26,511 nt of DNA from CAYOMP01 sp964405075 (GTDB lineage: Bacteria > Bacillota > Clostridia > Lachnospirales > Lachnospiraceae). Positions 8,891 through 16,795 of this stretch are shown in pieces. A program made the translations under genes and the position numbers. The notes under the pieces were generated by a model that worked only from the letters and a program-made list of their open reading frames with translations, had not been told where the DNA came from and made no database searches. The stretch covers positions 1 to 26,511 of the forward strand of contig CAYOMP010000025.1 in the NCBI GenBank assembly GCA_964405075.1. Reading direction: 5' to 3'. How positions within the stretch are numbered: position 1 is the first letter of the stretch; the number at the start of each line of letters is the position of its first letter.

Positions 8891-11176
8891 TTATAGATAC
8901 CTCCCTGTTATAGAAGACGAATTAGCTTTCAATTCTTTCGGTGTTCCCTTGGCTGTTATAAAACCTCCCTTATCGCCACCTTCTGGTCCAAGTTCTATAA
9001 GATAATCACATCTATTAAGTACCTGTATATTATGTTCAATTACTATTACAGAATTACCTCCCTTTACCAGCTGTTCCAATAGCTTAATCAATAATTCTGT
9101 ATCATACATACTAAGACCCGTAGTCGGTTCATCCAGCACATAGAGAATATTTCCTCTATTTTGTTTCCCTAATTCTTTTGCAAGCTTAACTCTTTGAGCC
9201 TCACCACCACTTAAAGAAGAAGTAGGCTGTCCCAAAGTAATGTATCCCATTCCCATCTTCTCTAGGGTTGCCAAAGGCTTTACTATATTCTTGTGTTCTG
9301 AGAAAAAGTCTATTGCTTCACTAATGCTCATCTCCAGAACCTGTTTAATTGTTTTACCTTTATACTCAACTGACAAACTATCATTATTGTATCTTTTGCC
9401 ACCACATTCAGGACATATCTTGTTAACAGAAAAGTTTGAGGTTAAAAAAATCTTCTCATACCCACTGCCCCCACACTTTTCACACGCTCCTTTAGAGTGG
9501 AAGGAAAAATGCCCCGGTGACATTCCCATTCTTATCGCCAATGGTTCGTTAGCAAATAGTTCTCGTATCTTATCCCACACCCCAATATACGATGCCGGTG
9601 TTGAGCTGGCATTCCTGCCTATTGGTTCTTGAGATATTTTTACAAATCCACTAATTTTCTCTTCTCCAAATAACCCCTTAGATGTTCCGTATTTCTTAGA
9701 TGTATACAGTCTTTTCAACAAAGTATCTTCTATCAGCGAACTCTTACCACTTCCAGATAAACCAACAACGCCTACCAAAGCATTAAGAGGTATATTGACA
9801 CTTAAGTCCCTTAAATAATTGCAGTTCGCATGTTCCAAAGAAATAAAGTCACGGGCATTATACTTAAATTCATTCGTCTTATAATCTAACATAGTGTACT
9901 TATCATAAATATATCCGCTTAACAACGTATCAGCCTTTTTATAGTCCTGTGCATTTCCTTGGTACACCACATTCCCGCCATCTATTCCGGCTTTTGGACC
10001 TATTTCTATTACATAATCAGATTGAGAAATCACTTCCCTATCATGTTCAACCACTATTACAGTATTTCCAATATCCCTTAATCTCTTTATTGCATCAATA
10101 ATACTTTGCTTTTCTGATGGGTGCAATCCTGCCATAGGTTCATCAAATACATAAATCAACGAATCCAATCCAGACTCTAAATGCGAATAGAGAAATAATC
10201 GTTGTAATTCTCCACCACTTAATGTAGACATTTCTCTATATAATGATAAATGTCCTAAACGAAAGTTAATTAACTGTTCTAATTGTTCATTAATATTCTT
10301 CAATTGATTCCTGCTAAACTGAGAAAGCTCCTCTTCTTTAATATCTTCCAGAAAATGCTTCAAATTGCTTAATGTCATCTGACCTAACCTGCCAATATTT
10401 GCTCCTTGTAATAATACTTCTCTGGCTTCGTCTGTTACTCGCTCACCTTGACATTCTTCACATATTTTCCTTTCGTAAAGGTTTTCTACATCCTCACCTT
10501 TTTCAAGAGCATTCTTAAAAATTCGTTCAATACAATAGCTTTGCTTACCATTATCATATGTTCCATACACTATTTCTTCACGAACATCTTCATCAATCTC
10601 CCAGAATGGAATCTCAAAATAGCTACCATATTTTTTCTTAAGTATATTCAAAAAACCTTTCGTTACCTTTAATTTTTCATACACTTCTAAAAGTGTCATA
10701 TTTCTATTTGGAATTAATTGTTCTAGATTAACATCATATAGGAATCCTCTTCCCTGACAGTTAACACACATGCCTTCTGCTGTTGTGTATAAGAAATGAC
10801 CTGGAGTTAAACGCTCCTTATATTCATTTGACATTATTCCATCTGCCGAAAAGATTAACGCCAGCTGGTTTAATATTCCTGTTTTGCTACCTACTGTAGA
10901 ACGTGGATTATTCTGTCTAACCGTATTTTGATGTACTGCCACAGTCGGACCAATACCTTCTATTTTTTCAAAACGACTATCGTCATCAAAGCCACTTAAG
11001 ATTCCAATAGAACGTAAATATTGGTTCTTTCCTTCTTCAAAAATAATGTCAAATGCCAGACTTGATTTTCCAGAGCCGCTTATACCTGTAATCGCTATAA
11101 ACTTGCCCTTAGGAATTGATAGATTAATGTTTTTCAAATTATGTACATGTGCTTTGCTGATTCTAATGTGTTCCAT
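8891..11176 (-). CDS. UvrA-like double ABC ATPase, short form
   Basis: A 761-residue UvrA paralogue, shorter than the ~940 residues of housekeeping UvrA. Two ABC cassettes: Walker A GISGSGKSS at 31-39 and GLSGSGKSS at 472-480; signatures LSGGELQRL at ~319 and LSGGEAQRV at ~655; Walker B VFDEPMAGLHP at ~343 and VLDEPTTGLS at ~680. Two zinc modules remain: CVNC (137-140) with CEEC (239-242), and CEKC (565-568) with CPEC (588-591). The missing length is in the UvrB/DNA-binding insertions of cassette I. Short UvrA paralogues of this kind are linked to drug tolerance (DrrC-like) or DNA-lesion handling. GTGAGG lies 8 nt before the ATG. Downstream of an AraC/GyrI regulator and coupled to a serine hydrolase, suggesting a xenobiotic response role. 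It is unlikely to be the main excision-repair UvrA. Confidence 0.88.
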   Translation of the reverse strand: MEHIRISKAHVHNLKNINLSIPKGKFIAITGISGSGKSSLAFDIIFEEGKNQYLRSIGILSGFDDDSRFEKIEGIGPTVAVHQNTVRQNNPRSTVGSKTGILNQLALIFSADGIMSNEYKERLTPGHFLYTTAEGMCVNCQGRGFLYDVNLEQLIPNRNMTLLEVYEKLKVTKGFLNILKKKYGSYFEIPFWEIDEDVREEIVYGTYDNGKQSYCIERIFKNALEKGEDVENLYERKICEECQGERVTDEAREVLLQGANIGRLGQMTLSNLKHFLEDIKEEELSQFSRNQLKNINEQLEQLINFRLGHLSLYREMSTLSGGELQRLFLYSHLESGLDSLIYVFDEPMAGLHPSEKQSIIDAIKRLRDIGNTVIVVEHDREVISQSDYVIEIGPKAGIDGGNVVYQGNAQDYKKADTLLSGYIYDKYTMLDYKTNEFKYNARDFISLEHANCNYLRDLSVNIPLNALVGVVGLSGSGKSSLIEDTLLKRLYTSKKYGTSKGLFGEEKISGFVKISQEPIGRNASSTPASYIGVWDKIRELFANEPLAIRMGMSPGHFSFHSKGACEKCGGSGYEKIFLTSNFSVNKICPECGGKRYNNDSLSVEYKGKTIKQVLEMSISEAIDFFSEHKNIVKPLATLEKMGMGYITLGQPTSSLSGGEAQRVKLAKELGKQNRGNILYVLDEPTTGLSMYDTELLIKLLEQLVKGGNSVIVIEHNIQVLNRCDYLIELGPEGGDKGGFITAKGTPKELKANSSSITGRYL

Positions 11177-11183
11177 ATGCTTA

Positions 11184-11278
11184 CCTCACTAATTCCAGCG
11201 TTCATATGAGGCTCTCCCAATGCTTACAAAGCTACGCTTTATCTTTGTAACTTATGTAAATCATATTTTTGCCCTCAC
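11184..11278 (-). promoter_or_regulatory. Candidate leader-peptide attenuator before UvrA-like gene
   Basis: The 133-nt space between the AraC/GyrI gene and the UvrA-like gene holds a 10-codon frame, 11264-11232 (MIYISYKDKA), with GTGAGGG ideally placed 7 nt before its ATG. Its second half forms an 8-bp hairpin (plus-strand TTACAAAG at 11224-11231 and CTTTGTAA at 11243-11250) whose loop contains the stop codon. Further on, CCTCA in the leader RNA (11211-11207) can pair with TGAGG of the UvrA-like gene's ribosome site (11188-11184). This resembles leader-peptide control, but the pairings are short and no test of function is possible here. Confidence 0.35.
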
Positions 11279-11309
11279 TATTTCGCTAGTTATTAATACT
11301 CGCAGCATA

Positions 11310-12254
11310 TTAGTAAGAAATAGGCTCAATTGGTACATAAATATCAACCTGATGGATATACTCTCCCGGTTTCATAGGCACCTTTCGATATACTTCAAAA
11401 GGATAGGAATTCTTAGGCACGTACCCACTACAAGTTAGCCACTCCCTATACATATAATTCCAGGCATCACCATATTGCTCCTGTGTAATAGTAAAATGTC
11501 CAACGGCATATAATCCGCCTTCTAACTTCATTTCTCCCAAAACTCCGTCATCTACTATTGGCAGATTGTTGGGCACAGTCAGACAAATACTGGTTCTGAA
11601 TTGATTTTCCTCACAAAATTCAGGATTATCATGGTAAATCGCCAATACCCAGTTTTCTCCATCAACCAAAAGGTTCTGCTTACCGGCAGATGAAAATAAT
11701 TGTTGAACCAGCTTGGAATATTCTAATGCTAATGTTTCATAGGTGCCAATATGGCGTACATATACCATTTGTTTCTCTTCTAGTGTTTCTATGGTTATTT
11801 CACCCTTAACAGGAAACATGTTATGTGTATGTTCTCCATTGACCTCTTCTTTCTTTGCTGCCTTCTTATTGTACTCAGACAACAAAAAAGATTCTTTGCA
11901 ATTCTTGCTATATTCCTGTCGAAACTCTCTAGGACTTACTCCGTAATAATTCTTAAATGCTCTGGAGAAAATTGCTGAATCGGTAAAACCCAATTCATAC
12001 GCTATGTCTGTCATATTTTTATCCCCTCTATGAGCTAATAAAAATACTGCTGTCTCAATACGGATTCGGTTTACATAATGTGACAGTGTTTCTCCAAGTA
12101 TTCCTTGAAAAACTCTACTAAAATGATATTTTGAAAACCCCGCAACATCAGCCAAAACCTCTATAGAAATTGGTTCTTCTAAATGATTCTCTATATAATC
12201 TTGTACCTTATTAATTCTACGCCTGTATTCTTCTTGGCATTTGTTGTTTTGCAT
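11310..12254 (-). CDS. AraC-type regulator with C-terminal GyrI-like effector domain
   Basis: A 314-residue regulator of Rob-like layout. The N-terminal AraC double HTH (~10-115) includes SIEVLADVAGFSKYHFSRVF and TDIAYELGFTDSAIFSRAF, ending YGVSPREFRQEY. The C-terminal GyrI/effector-binding domain spans ~150-312, with MVYVRHIGTYETLALEY and the closing YVPIEPI. Such domains bind small hydrophobic or cationic drugs. The frame can start at a GTG (12266-12264), but that GTG lies inside GGTGGAG, which is instead an excellent ribosome site 6 nt before the ATG at 12254-12252, so the ATG is preferred. It lies 133 nt upstream of the UvrA-like gene on the same strand and probably controls it and the hydrolase in response to a drug-like ligand. 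Confidence 0.9.
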   Translation of the reverse strand: MQNNKCQEEYRRRINKVQDYIENHLEEPISIEVLADVAGFSKYHFSRVFQGILGETLSHYVNRIRIETAVFLLAHRGDKNMTDIAYELGFTDSAIFSRAFKNYYGVSPREFRQEYSKNCKESFLLSEYNKKAAKKEEVNGEHTHNMFPVKGEITIETLEEKQMVYVRHIGTYETLALEYSKLVQQLFSSAGKQNLLVDGENWVLAIYHDNPEFCEENQFRTSICLTVPNNLPIVDDGVLGEMKLEGGLYAVGHFTITQEQYGDAWNYMYREWLTCSGYVPKNSYPFEVYRKVPMKPGEYIHQVDIYVPIEPISY

Positions 12255-12292
12255 AAGTATCTCCACCCTATTTCATTGAAATAATTTATTCC

Positions 12293-12358
12293 ATTATACT
12301 ACCTTTGCTTTTTTTCATCATTAGCTTTTTATATCAAGATATTTTTGTACACAAAAAT
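12293..12358 (-). promoter_or_regulatory. Promoter and palindromic operator candidate of AraC/GyrI gene
   Basis: The minus strand has a perfect TATAAT at 12298-12293, 38 nt before the preferred ATG, with only a weak -35 (ATGATG-like near 12320). About 43 bp upstream lies an almost perfect palindrome: ATTTTTGT at 12341-12348, AC, ACAAAAAT at 12351-12358. It overlaps the tail of the sugar-operon terminator. It is well placed to bind an upstream-acting activator such as the regulator itself, but this is inference. Confidence 0.5.
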
Positions 12359-12390
12359 AGTCCATTTGTATTTAAACAAACAGACTATTT
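12355..12390 (-). terminator. Terminator of the sugar ABC operon
   Basis: AAATAGTC at 12355-12362 pairs with GACTATTT at 12383-12390. Inside it TTTGT (12365-12369) pairs with ACAAA (12376-12380) around a 6-nt loop, with a small internal bulge. On the minus strand the stem runs into five U. It lies ~138 nt beyond the last permease gene. The intervening 12391-12527 has no gene, only a small palindrome AGTGTA-A-TACACT at 12467-12479. Confidence 0.65.
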
Positions 12391-12527
12391 AAACTTTATC
12401 ATATTCTATTAATGAACTTTTGTAACTAACATTTTACACTCCATAACCAGTATACCTAAGTTATATAGTGTAATACACTTATTTTAAGTTCTACCTACTT
12501 TCTATTAAAGTCACGCAATCCCTTTAT

Positions 12528-13388
12528 TTATCCTTTTACACTACCTAATGTCACACCTTGTACAATAAACTTAGATAAAAACAGATAGACAATAATGACA
12601 GGGAAAATTGATACTGCTATCATCATATATAATTGACCCATATCAAATTTGGTAAAATCGGCACTACGAAGATATGCAATCCATAAAGGTAATGTCTTCA
12701 TTTCTGCCTTGGTTAAAACCAATGATGGTGTAAAATAATTATTCCAACTAGATACAAATCCAAATATTGCCTGAACCGCCAATGCAGGTTTCATAATCGG
12801 AATAATAATTCTATTAAATGTATATACTTCTCCTGAACCATCGATTCTTGCCGCTTCTACAATTTCTGTAGGCAATGAACTCTCCATATATTGTTTCATA
12901 AAAAATATACACGCTGGTGCAACAATAGCCGGGATAATCAGTGGGATAAAACTATCCTTTAATTTCATTGCAGTTATCATCTTAACAAATCCCAATGCAC
13001 TAACCTGTGTAGGAATTGTCATTATTAACAAAACAAAATTAAAAATTGCCTTTCTCATTTTAAAATCATAAATATGTAATCCATAAGCTGTCATTACTGA
13101 AAAATATACTGACAAGCCAACAGAAAAGGTAGAAACTATTGTACTGTTAATAATACCTCTGCCAATCAAAATTGTTTCATTGTTTAATACACTTGATATA
13201 TTTTGTAAAAATGATTTTCCAGGGAGTATTGAAAATCCTCTCTGAATGTCTACATGCGCTCTTGTAGAATTTACGAATAACAAATAAAAAGGAAATAAGC
13301 ACACTATTGTCAAAATAATCAGCACAAAATATCTATACGTTTTTCTTGTATCTATAAACTTTTTGTTTCTCTTTGATTCAATATCCAT
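12528..13388 (-). CDS. Sugar ABC transporter permease, MalG type
   Basis: A 286-residue inner-membrane permease with about six hydrophobic helices, the first at ~18-38. The cytoplasmic EAA loop for ATPase contact is at 178-197 (EAARIDGSGEVYTFNRIIIP), and the protein ends QGVTLGSVKG as usual for this family (CUT1). AGAGAGG within the end of the preceding gene is the ribosome site, and the start is 5 nt after that gene's stop. Third gene of the binding protein-permease-permease operon. No ATPase gene is present, so it must use a shared sugar ATPase (MsmK/MsiK-like) encoded elsewhere. The substrate is probably a beta-gluco-oligosaccharide, judging from the neighbouring GH94/GH3 operon. Confidence 0.92.
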   Translation of the reverse strand: MDIESKRNKKFIDTRKTYRYFVLIILTIVCLFPFYLLFVNSTRAHVDIQRGFSILPGKSFLQNISSVLNNETILIGRGIINSTIVSTFSVGLSVYFSVMTAYGLHIYDFKMRKAIFNFVLLIMTIPTQVSALGFVKMITAMKLKDSFIPLIIPAIVAPACIFFMKQYMESSLPTEIVEAARIDGSGEVYTFNRIIIPIMKPALAVQAIFGFVSSWNNYFTPSLVLTKAEMKTLPLWIAYLRSADFTKFDMGQLYMMIAVSIFPVIIVYLFLSKFIVQGVTLGSVKG

Positions 13389-13393
13389 TACTT

Positions 13394-14317
13394 CTACCTC
13401 TCTTCTCTCTGACTTGTTAACATTTTGAACACTATAATACTCAATGCTCCAGTTACAACAAAGATAATTAATGAAAGGGCACCTGCCATACCATAATTCT
13501 TACTATATAAATGATTATTTAAATACATAATAAGTGTCATAGTCGTACGGTCAGGACCACCTTTACCATTTGTTAAAATCTGTGGTAAATCAAACATCTG
13601 TAATCCACCTATTAATGATGTAATCATTACATATGCTAAAATAGGCTTTAGTAATGGCATTGTAATTTTTCTAAATACATCCATCGATGAAGCTCCATCC
13701 ACTTCTGCAGCTTCGAATAGTGAAGGGTCAATTCCCATCATTCCAGCCATTAATAAAATAGTTGTATTACCAAACCACATTAGGAAATTCATCATTGCGA
13801 TTAATCCTCTTGCTCCAGCTGTTGATGACATAAAATGAATTGATTCATCAATAACTCCGCTCTCAATTAATAGCATATTTACCGGACCATTATTTGAGAA
13901 TAAAGTAAAAAACAACATTGAAAAGGCTGACGCCATAATTAAATTAGGCATATATATAACAGTTTTAAAAAAACCTGATGCTTTCAATTTTAATCTATTA
14001 TTAGTAAACCAGGCAGCTAATAATAACGATACAACAATCTGAGGAACAAACCCCAAAATCCACATGATAATTGTATTTTCAAAATATTTTAATAAATCCG
14101 CTTCTAAAAATAACTTTGCAAAATTATCCAACCCTACGAACTTTGGTCCAATCATATTTAAGCCAGACATATAATTTTCAAAAAAACTATAATAAAATGT
14201 TGATATCATAGGTACAAACGAGAATATTGCATATACACATAAGAATGGTAGTACGAAAAAATACCCCCATCTTGAGTAACTAATAGTTTTTCCCTTTTTT
14301 TCTTTCGAAGTTCTCAT
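13394..14317 (-). CDS. Sugar ABC transporter permease, MalF/UgpA type
   Basis: A 307-residue permease with about six helices, the first at ~17-42 after a basic N terminus. The EAA loop is at 202-221 (EAAEVDGASSMDVFRKITMP). GPDRTTMTLIMYLNNHLYS near the C terminus is characteristic of MalF-like subunits. GAGGAG lies 7 nt before the ATG. It forms the transmembrane heterodimer with the MalG-type subunit downstream. A 104-nt spacer with a strong stem-loop separates it from the binding-protein gene, which would allow more binding protein than permease to be made. Confidence 0.92.
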   Translation of the reverse strand: MRTSKEKKGKTISYSRWGYFFVLPFLCVYAIFSFVPMISTFYYSFFENYMSGLNMIGPKFVGLDNFAKLFLEADLLKYFENTIIMWILGFVPQIVVSLLLAAWFTNNRLKLKASGFFKTVIYMPNLIMASAFSMLFFTLFSNNGPVNMLLIESGVIDESIHFMSSTAGARGLIAMMNFLMWFGNTTILLMAGMMGIDPSLFEAAEVDGASSMDVFRKITMPLLKPILAYVMITSLIGGLQMFDLPQILTNGKGGPDRTTMTLIMYLNNHLYSKNYGMAGALSLIIFVVTGALSIIVFKMLTSQREER

Positions 14318-14346
14318 AGTTCGTCTCCTCTATATATCTTCTAAAT

Positions 14347-14417
14347 ATGGGAGATTTCTAATTTATTTTTTGATAAAAGGATGAAACATTTAAAGACTAG
14401 TATTAGAAATCCCCCAT
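14347..14417 (-). promoter_or_regulatory. Long intercistronic stem-loop after the binding-protein gene
   Basis: ATGGGAGATTTCTAAT at 14347-14362 and ATTAGAAATCCCCCAT at 14402-14417 form a 16-bp stem that closes a 39-nt loop. The one mismatch in DNA is a G-U wobble in the minus-strand transcript, so the stem is continuous only in the sense RNA of this operon. No U-run follows, so it is not a full terminator. It starts 5 nt after the binding-protein stop codon and probably protects that mRNA from 3' decay or attenuates read-through into the permeases. Confidence 0.7.
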
Positions 14418-14421
14418 TTTC

Positions 14422-15801
14422 CTATCTTGTTAATTCAGGATATTTTTCTATGACAGCTGTATAGAAGTTATCCAAAGCTGTTTCATAATCAACATTTCCT
14501 TCAAAATATTCATGCATTGTCTGCTGAATAGTTTCATTTAAACCTAAATCATAATCACTAATATTGCTCATATCAATTTTCTTTGCTGATTCTGAAAATA
14601 ATGCAATATGATTCTGTCCACCTAAGAAATCTGATTTGTAATCACTGTTAGCGATTTCTTCCATAGCCCCTTCATTATTAGTATAATCTTGTGTATCTAA
14701 TGTAATTTGCTTCATTGTTTCTGCATCGCAAGTTAATCTGTACATTAAATCCTTTATAAATGGGATATTATCTGTTCCTTTAGCTGCACAAATCCATGTT
14801 CCACCCCAGTAATATGCTTCTGGACCTTCACATACAGCATAATCTCCATAAATACCATTACCTACTTCTTTTGGTGCATTGGCATCACCTAAAGAGTTAC
14901 CTAATAATGTAAAATTGATTCCCCATGTTGAATAGAAAAATCCAAATACTTTTCCGTCTGGTCCTTGGTCTGCACTCCATTCCGGTGCCCAAAGAGTTGT
15001 TTTATTGTTGTATCCTTTATCTGTGTACTCTTTAGTCTGTTCAATCCATTTCTGAATGTTCTCATCTAATCTGATGCTTGTACCATCAACCCAAGGAGCT
15101 GACATGTTGTTAGAGAATGCTCTGAATGAATCATCATATCCTGATACCATGTAGTATCCAGCCTCTTTCATCTTTGCTGCTGTTTCATCAAACTTATCCC
15201 AATCGCTTAATGCTTCCTGTACTTTTTGGGGATCATCCGTTCCCAAAACTTCTTTTGCAATTGAACGTCTATATGCGAATAATCCTGGTGTTGCCTGCCA
15301 AGTAGTTCCCTTCTGAACTCCATCAACAGAAACGATATCTCTTGTATATTGATATTGGTCAGCCAAATCTTCATCTGTTAATCCAACCTCTGCCACAACA
15401 TCCAGTGCATATGGTGACTTAATATATTTGCTTGCATAATCAGCCTCTATTAAGAAAATATCAACTTTTTCATCTGCACTTGCTGATTCCTGATTTTGTA
15501 ATGCAATATCTAAATTATTCTGATAAGCATTATTTTCGTTGGCAACTACAACAAAGTTCACATCAACACCATGAGTTTGAGCCAAATCGGAAGCATATGC
15601 ATCATAACGTTGCTTAAATTCATCATTCCAGCAATATACATTCACTACTTTTCCCTGCTCTGACTGACTACTTACATTTTCTGTTGCATTAGCAGTAGTT
15701 TCAGCACTTGCATCATTTACAGAGTTAGAACTACCACAGCCAGATAATAAACCGGCAGTCATCGTTACTGATAATAACGTTGCAAATAATTTCTTTTTCA
15801 T
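14422..15801 (-). CDS. Sugar ABC transporter substrate-binding lipoprotein
   Basis: A 459-residue extracellular solute-binding protein (family 1). The signal peptide MKKKLFATLLSVTMTAGLLS is followed by the lipobox Cys22 (LSGCGSS), then a Ser/Thr/Glu-rich tether to ~45 and the periplasmic-binding-protein-like fold from VVNVYCWNDEFKQRY on. Aromatic residues are frequent (WAPEW, AYYWGGTWICAA), as expected for sugar stacking. The frame is open for 54 more codons upstream, but GGGAGG 7 nt before this ATG and the signal peptide fix the start at 15801. First gene of the importer operon; the promoter carries the operator shared with the GH94 operon. Likely binds short beta-glucans; linkage is not deducible. 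Confidence 0.93.
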   Translation of the reverse strand: MKKKLFATLLSVTMTAGLLSGCGSSNSVNDASAETTANATENVSSQSEQGKVVNVYCWNDEFKQRYDAYASDLAQTHGVDVNFVVVANENNAYQNNLDIALQNQESASADEKVDIFLIEADYASKYIKSPYALDVVAEVGLTDEDLADQYQYTRDIVSVDGVQKGTTWQATPGLFAYRRSIAKEVLGTDDPQKVQEALSDWDKFDETAAKMKEAGYYMVSGYDDSFRAFSNNMSAPWVDGTSIRLDENIQKWIEQTKEYTDKGYNNKTTLWAPEWSADQGPDGKVFGFFYSTWGINFTLLGNSLGDANAPKEVGNGIYGDYAVCEGPEAYYWGGTWICAAKGTDNIPFIKDLMYRLTCDAETMKQITLDTQDYTNNEGAMEEIANSDYKSDFLGGQNHIALFSESAKKIDMSNISDYDLGLNETIQQTMHEYFEGNVDYETALDNFYTAVIEKYPELTR

Positions 15802-15853
15802 TTCATTACCTCCCAGTAATTTATTACATTGGTTTTTGTTATTGTATGTACAC

Positions 15854-15912
15854 ATTATATCTATCCTAATATTCCATTTATATAAAATTGATTGAAAAAA
15901 TATCAAATTCAT
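15854..15912 (-). promoter_or_regulatory. Importer-operon promoter with AraC-type direct-repeat operator
   Basis: The minus strand has a perfect -10 TATAAT at 15859-15854 and no recognisable -35 (TATAAA). Upstream are two direct repeats, written here on the plus strand: ATAAAATTGAT at 15882-15892 and ATCAAATTCAT at 15902-15912 (9 of 11 identical), start to start 20 bp. The proximal repeat touches the -35 position, the class II activation geometry of AraC-family proteins. The 19-nt AAAAAATATCAAATTCATG at 15895-15913 recurs exactly before the GH94 operon. Confidence 0.75.
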
Positions 15913-15920
15913 GTCATAAT
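15912..15920 (+). promoter_or_regulatory. Candidate extended -10 promoter of the AraC gene
   Basis: TGTCATAAT on the plus strand is an extended -10 (TGN plus CATAAT) 28 nt before the ATG of the AraC regulator. Its TG lies at the edge of the distal operator repeat (15902-15912). A regulator bound there would block its own transcription, giving negative autoregulation while activating the divergent importer operon. Confidence 0.45.
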
Positions 15921-15948
15921 AACTTAAATCAATTAAGGAGAAAATAAA

Positions 15949-16689
15949 ATGAGTCTTCAACAAGAATGGTATTTGAAAGAACTAAAAATGAGTGAGGAAC
16001 AAGTTCCACATAGAGCTTTTGAAATTGAATATTCCTTTTATAATGCAGTAAGTTCGGGAGATATGGATTTTGTCAGAAAAAATTTAGCTGATGGCGATTT
16101 TACCAATCCGGCTGGAATGGGAATTTTATCGCAAAATTCTTTAACCAATCTAAAATATCATTTTGTTGTTACTGTAGCCATGGTTACCAGATATTGCGTT
16201 GAAGCAGGTATGGAGCTTGAGCAGGCTTATAGATTAAGTGACTTCTACATATTAAAGATGGATGGTTTAAAAACCAAAGAAGAAATCGCTAGTCTACATG
16301 AAACTATGGTTTTGGATTTCACTGGTAAAATGCTGTTAATCAAAAAACAAAGTGTAATATCAAAATCTGTAACTATGTGCATCGAATACATATATAACAA
16401 TATTCACAACAGAATAACCATTGAAGATTTGGCTGAATATACCCAGCTATCTTCTAGTTACTTATCAAGACTTTTCAAAAAAGAACTTGGTATTTCCATT
16501 AGTGATTATATCCGTGAGAAAAAAATTGATAAAGCTCAAAACCTTTTAAAATATTCCAATTTTTCTATGGTTGAAATAGCAAACTATTTATCTTTTTCTT
16601 CTCAAAGTCACTTTATACAGGTTTTTGAAAAATTTGTTGGTATTACCCCGAAAAAATATAGGGATAATCACTATAGAGATTCCTGGTAA
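15949..16689 (+). CDS. AraC-family regulator of the beta-glucoside locus
   Basis: A 246-residue regulator. The N-terminal half (1-~135) is mostly helical (NLKYHFVVTVAMVTRYCVEAGMELEQAY region), not the cupin fold of classical AraC. The double HTH occupies ~140-240: RITIEDLAEYTQLSSSYLSRLFKK and MVEIANYLSFSSQSHFIQVF, ending VGITPKKYRDNHY. AAGGAG lies 9 nt before the ATG. It sits between two minus-strand operons, divergent from the importer and convergent with GH3, and both operons carry the same 20-bp-period direct-repeat operator. The simplest reading is a local activator responding to the imported sugar or a phosphorylated product. A bidirectional terminator follows immediately. Confidence 0.9.
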   Translation: MSLQQEWYLKELKMSEEQVPHRAFEIEYSFYNAVSSGDMDFVRKNLADGDFTNPAGMGILSQNSLTNLKYHFVVTVAMVTRYCVEAGMELEQAYRLSDFYILKMDGLKTKEEIASLHETMVLDFTGKMLLIKKQSVISKSVTMCIEYIYNNIHNRITIEDLAEYTQLSSSYLSRLFKKELGISISDYIREKKIDKAQNLLKYSNFSMVEIANYLSFSSQSHFIQVFEKFVGITPKKYRDNHYRDSW

Positions 16690-16691
16690 CT

Positions 16692-16734
16692 AAAAAGTCG
16701 TTCCTTGTAAATCCTACAACGAACGGCTTTTTTT
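16692..16734. terminator. Bidirectional terminator between AraC and GH3 genes
   Basis: A 12-bp stem (AAAAAGTCGTTC at 16692-16703 with GAACGGCTTTTT at 16721-16732, one G-U on the plus-strand RNA) continues after one mismatch into TTGTA/TACAA with a 5-nt loop. Seven T follow on the plus strand, and five on the minus strand. It ends the AraC gene, 2 nt after its stop, and also the GH94-GH3 operon arriving from the other side. Confidence 0.88.
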
Positions 16735-16795
16735 AGAATATCAAAGACCAAATGTTTTCGCTATTTTTTCCAATAAACTATGTGCAAAATTTTAA

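Noticed and set aside
9240..9632. Plus-strand frame of 130 codons
   Set aside because: Antisense to the second cassette of the UvrA-like gene; no recognised motif.
12467..12479. AGTGTA-A-TACACT palindrome as an operator
   Set aside because: It lies between the last permease gene and its terminator, away from any promoter; too short to claim a function.
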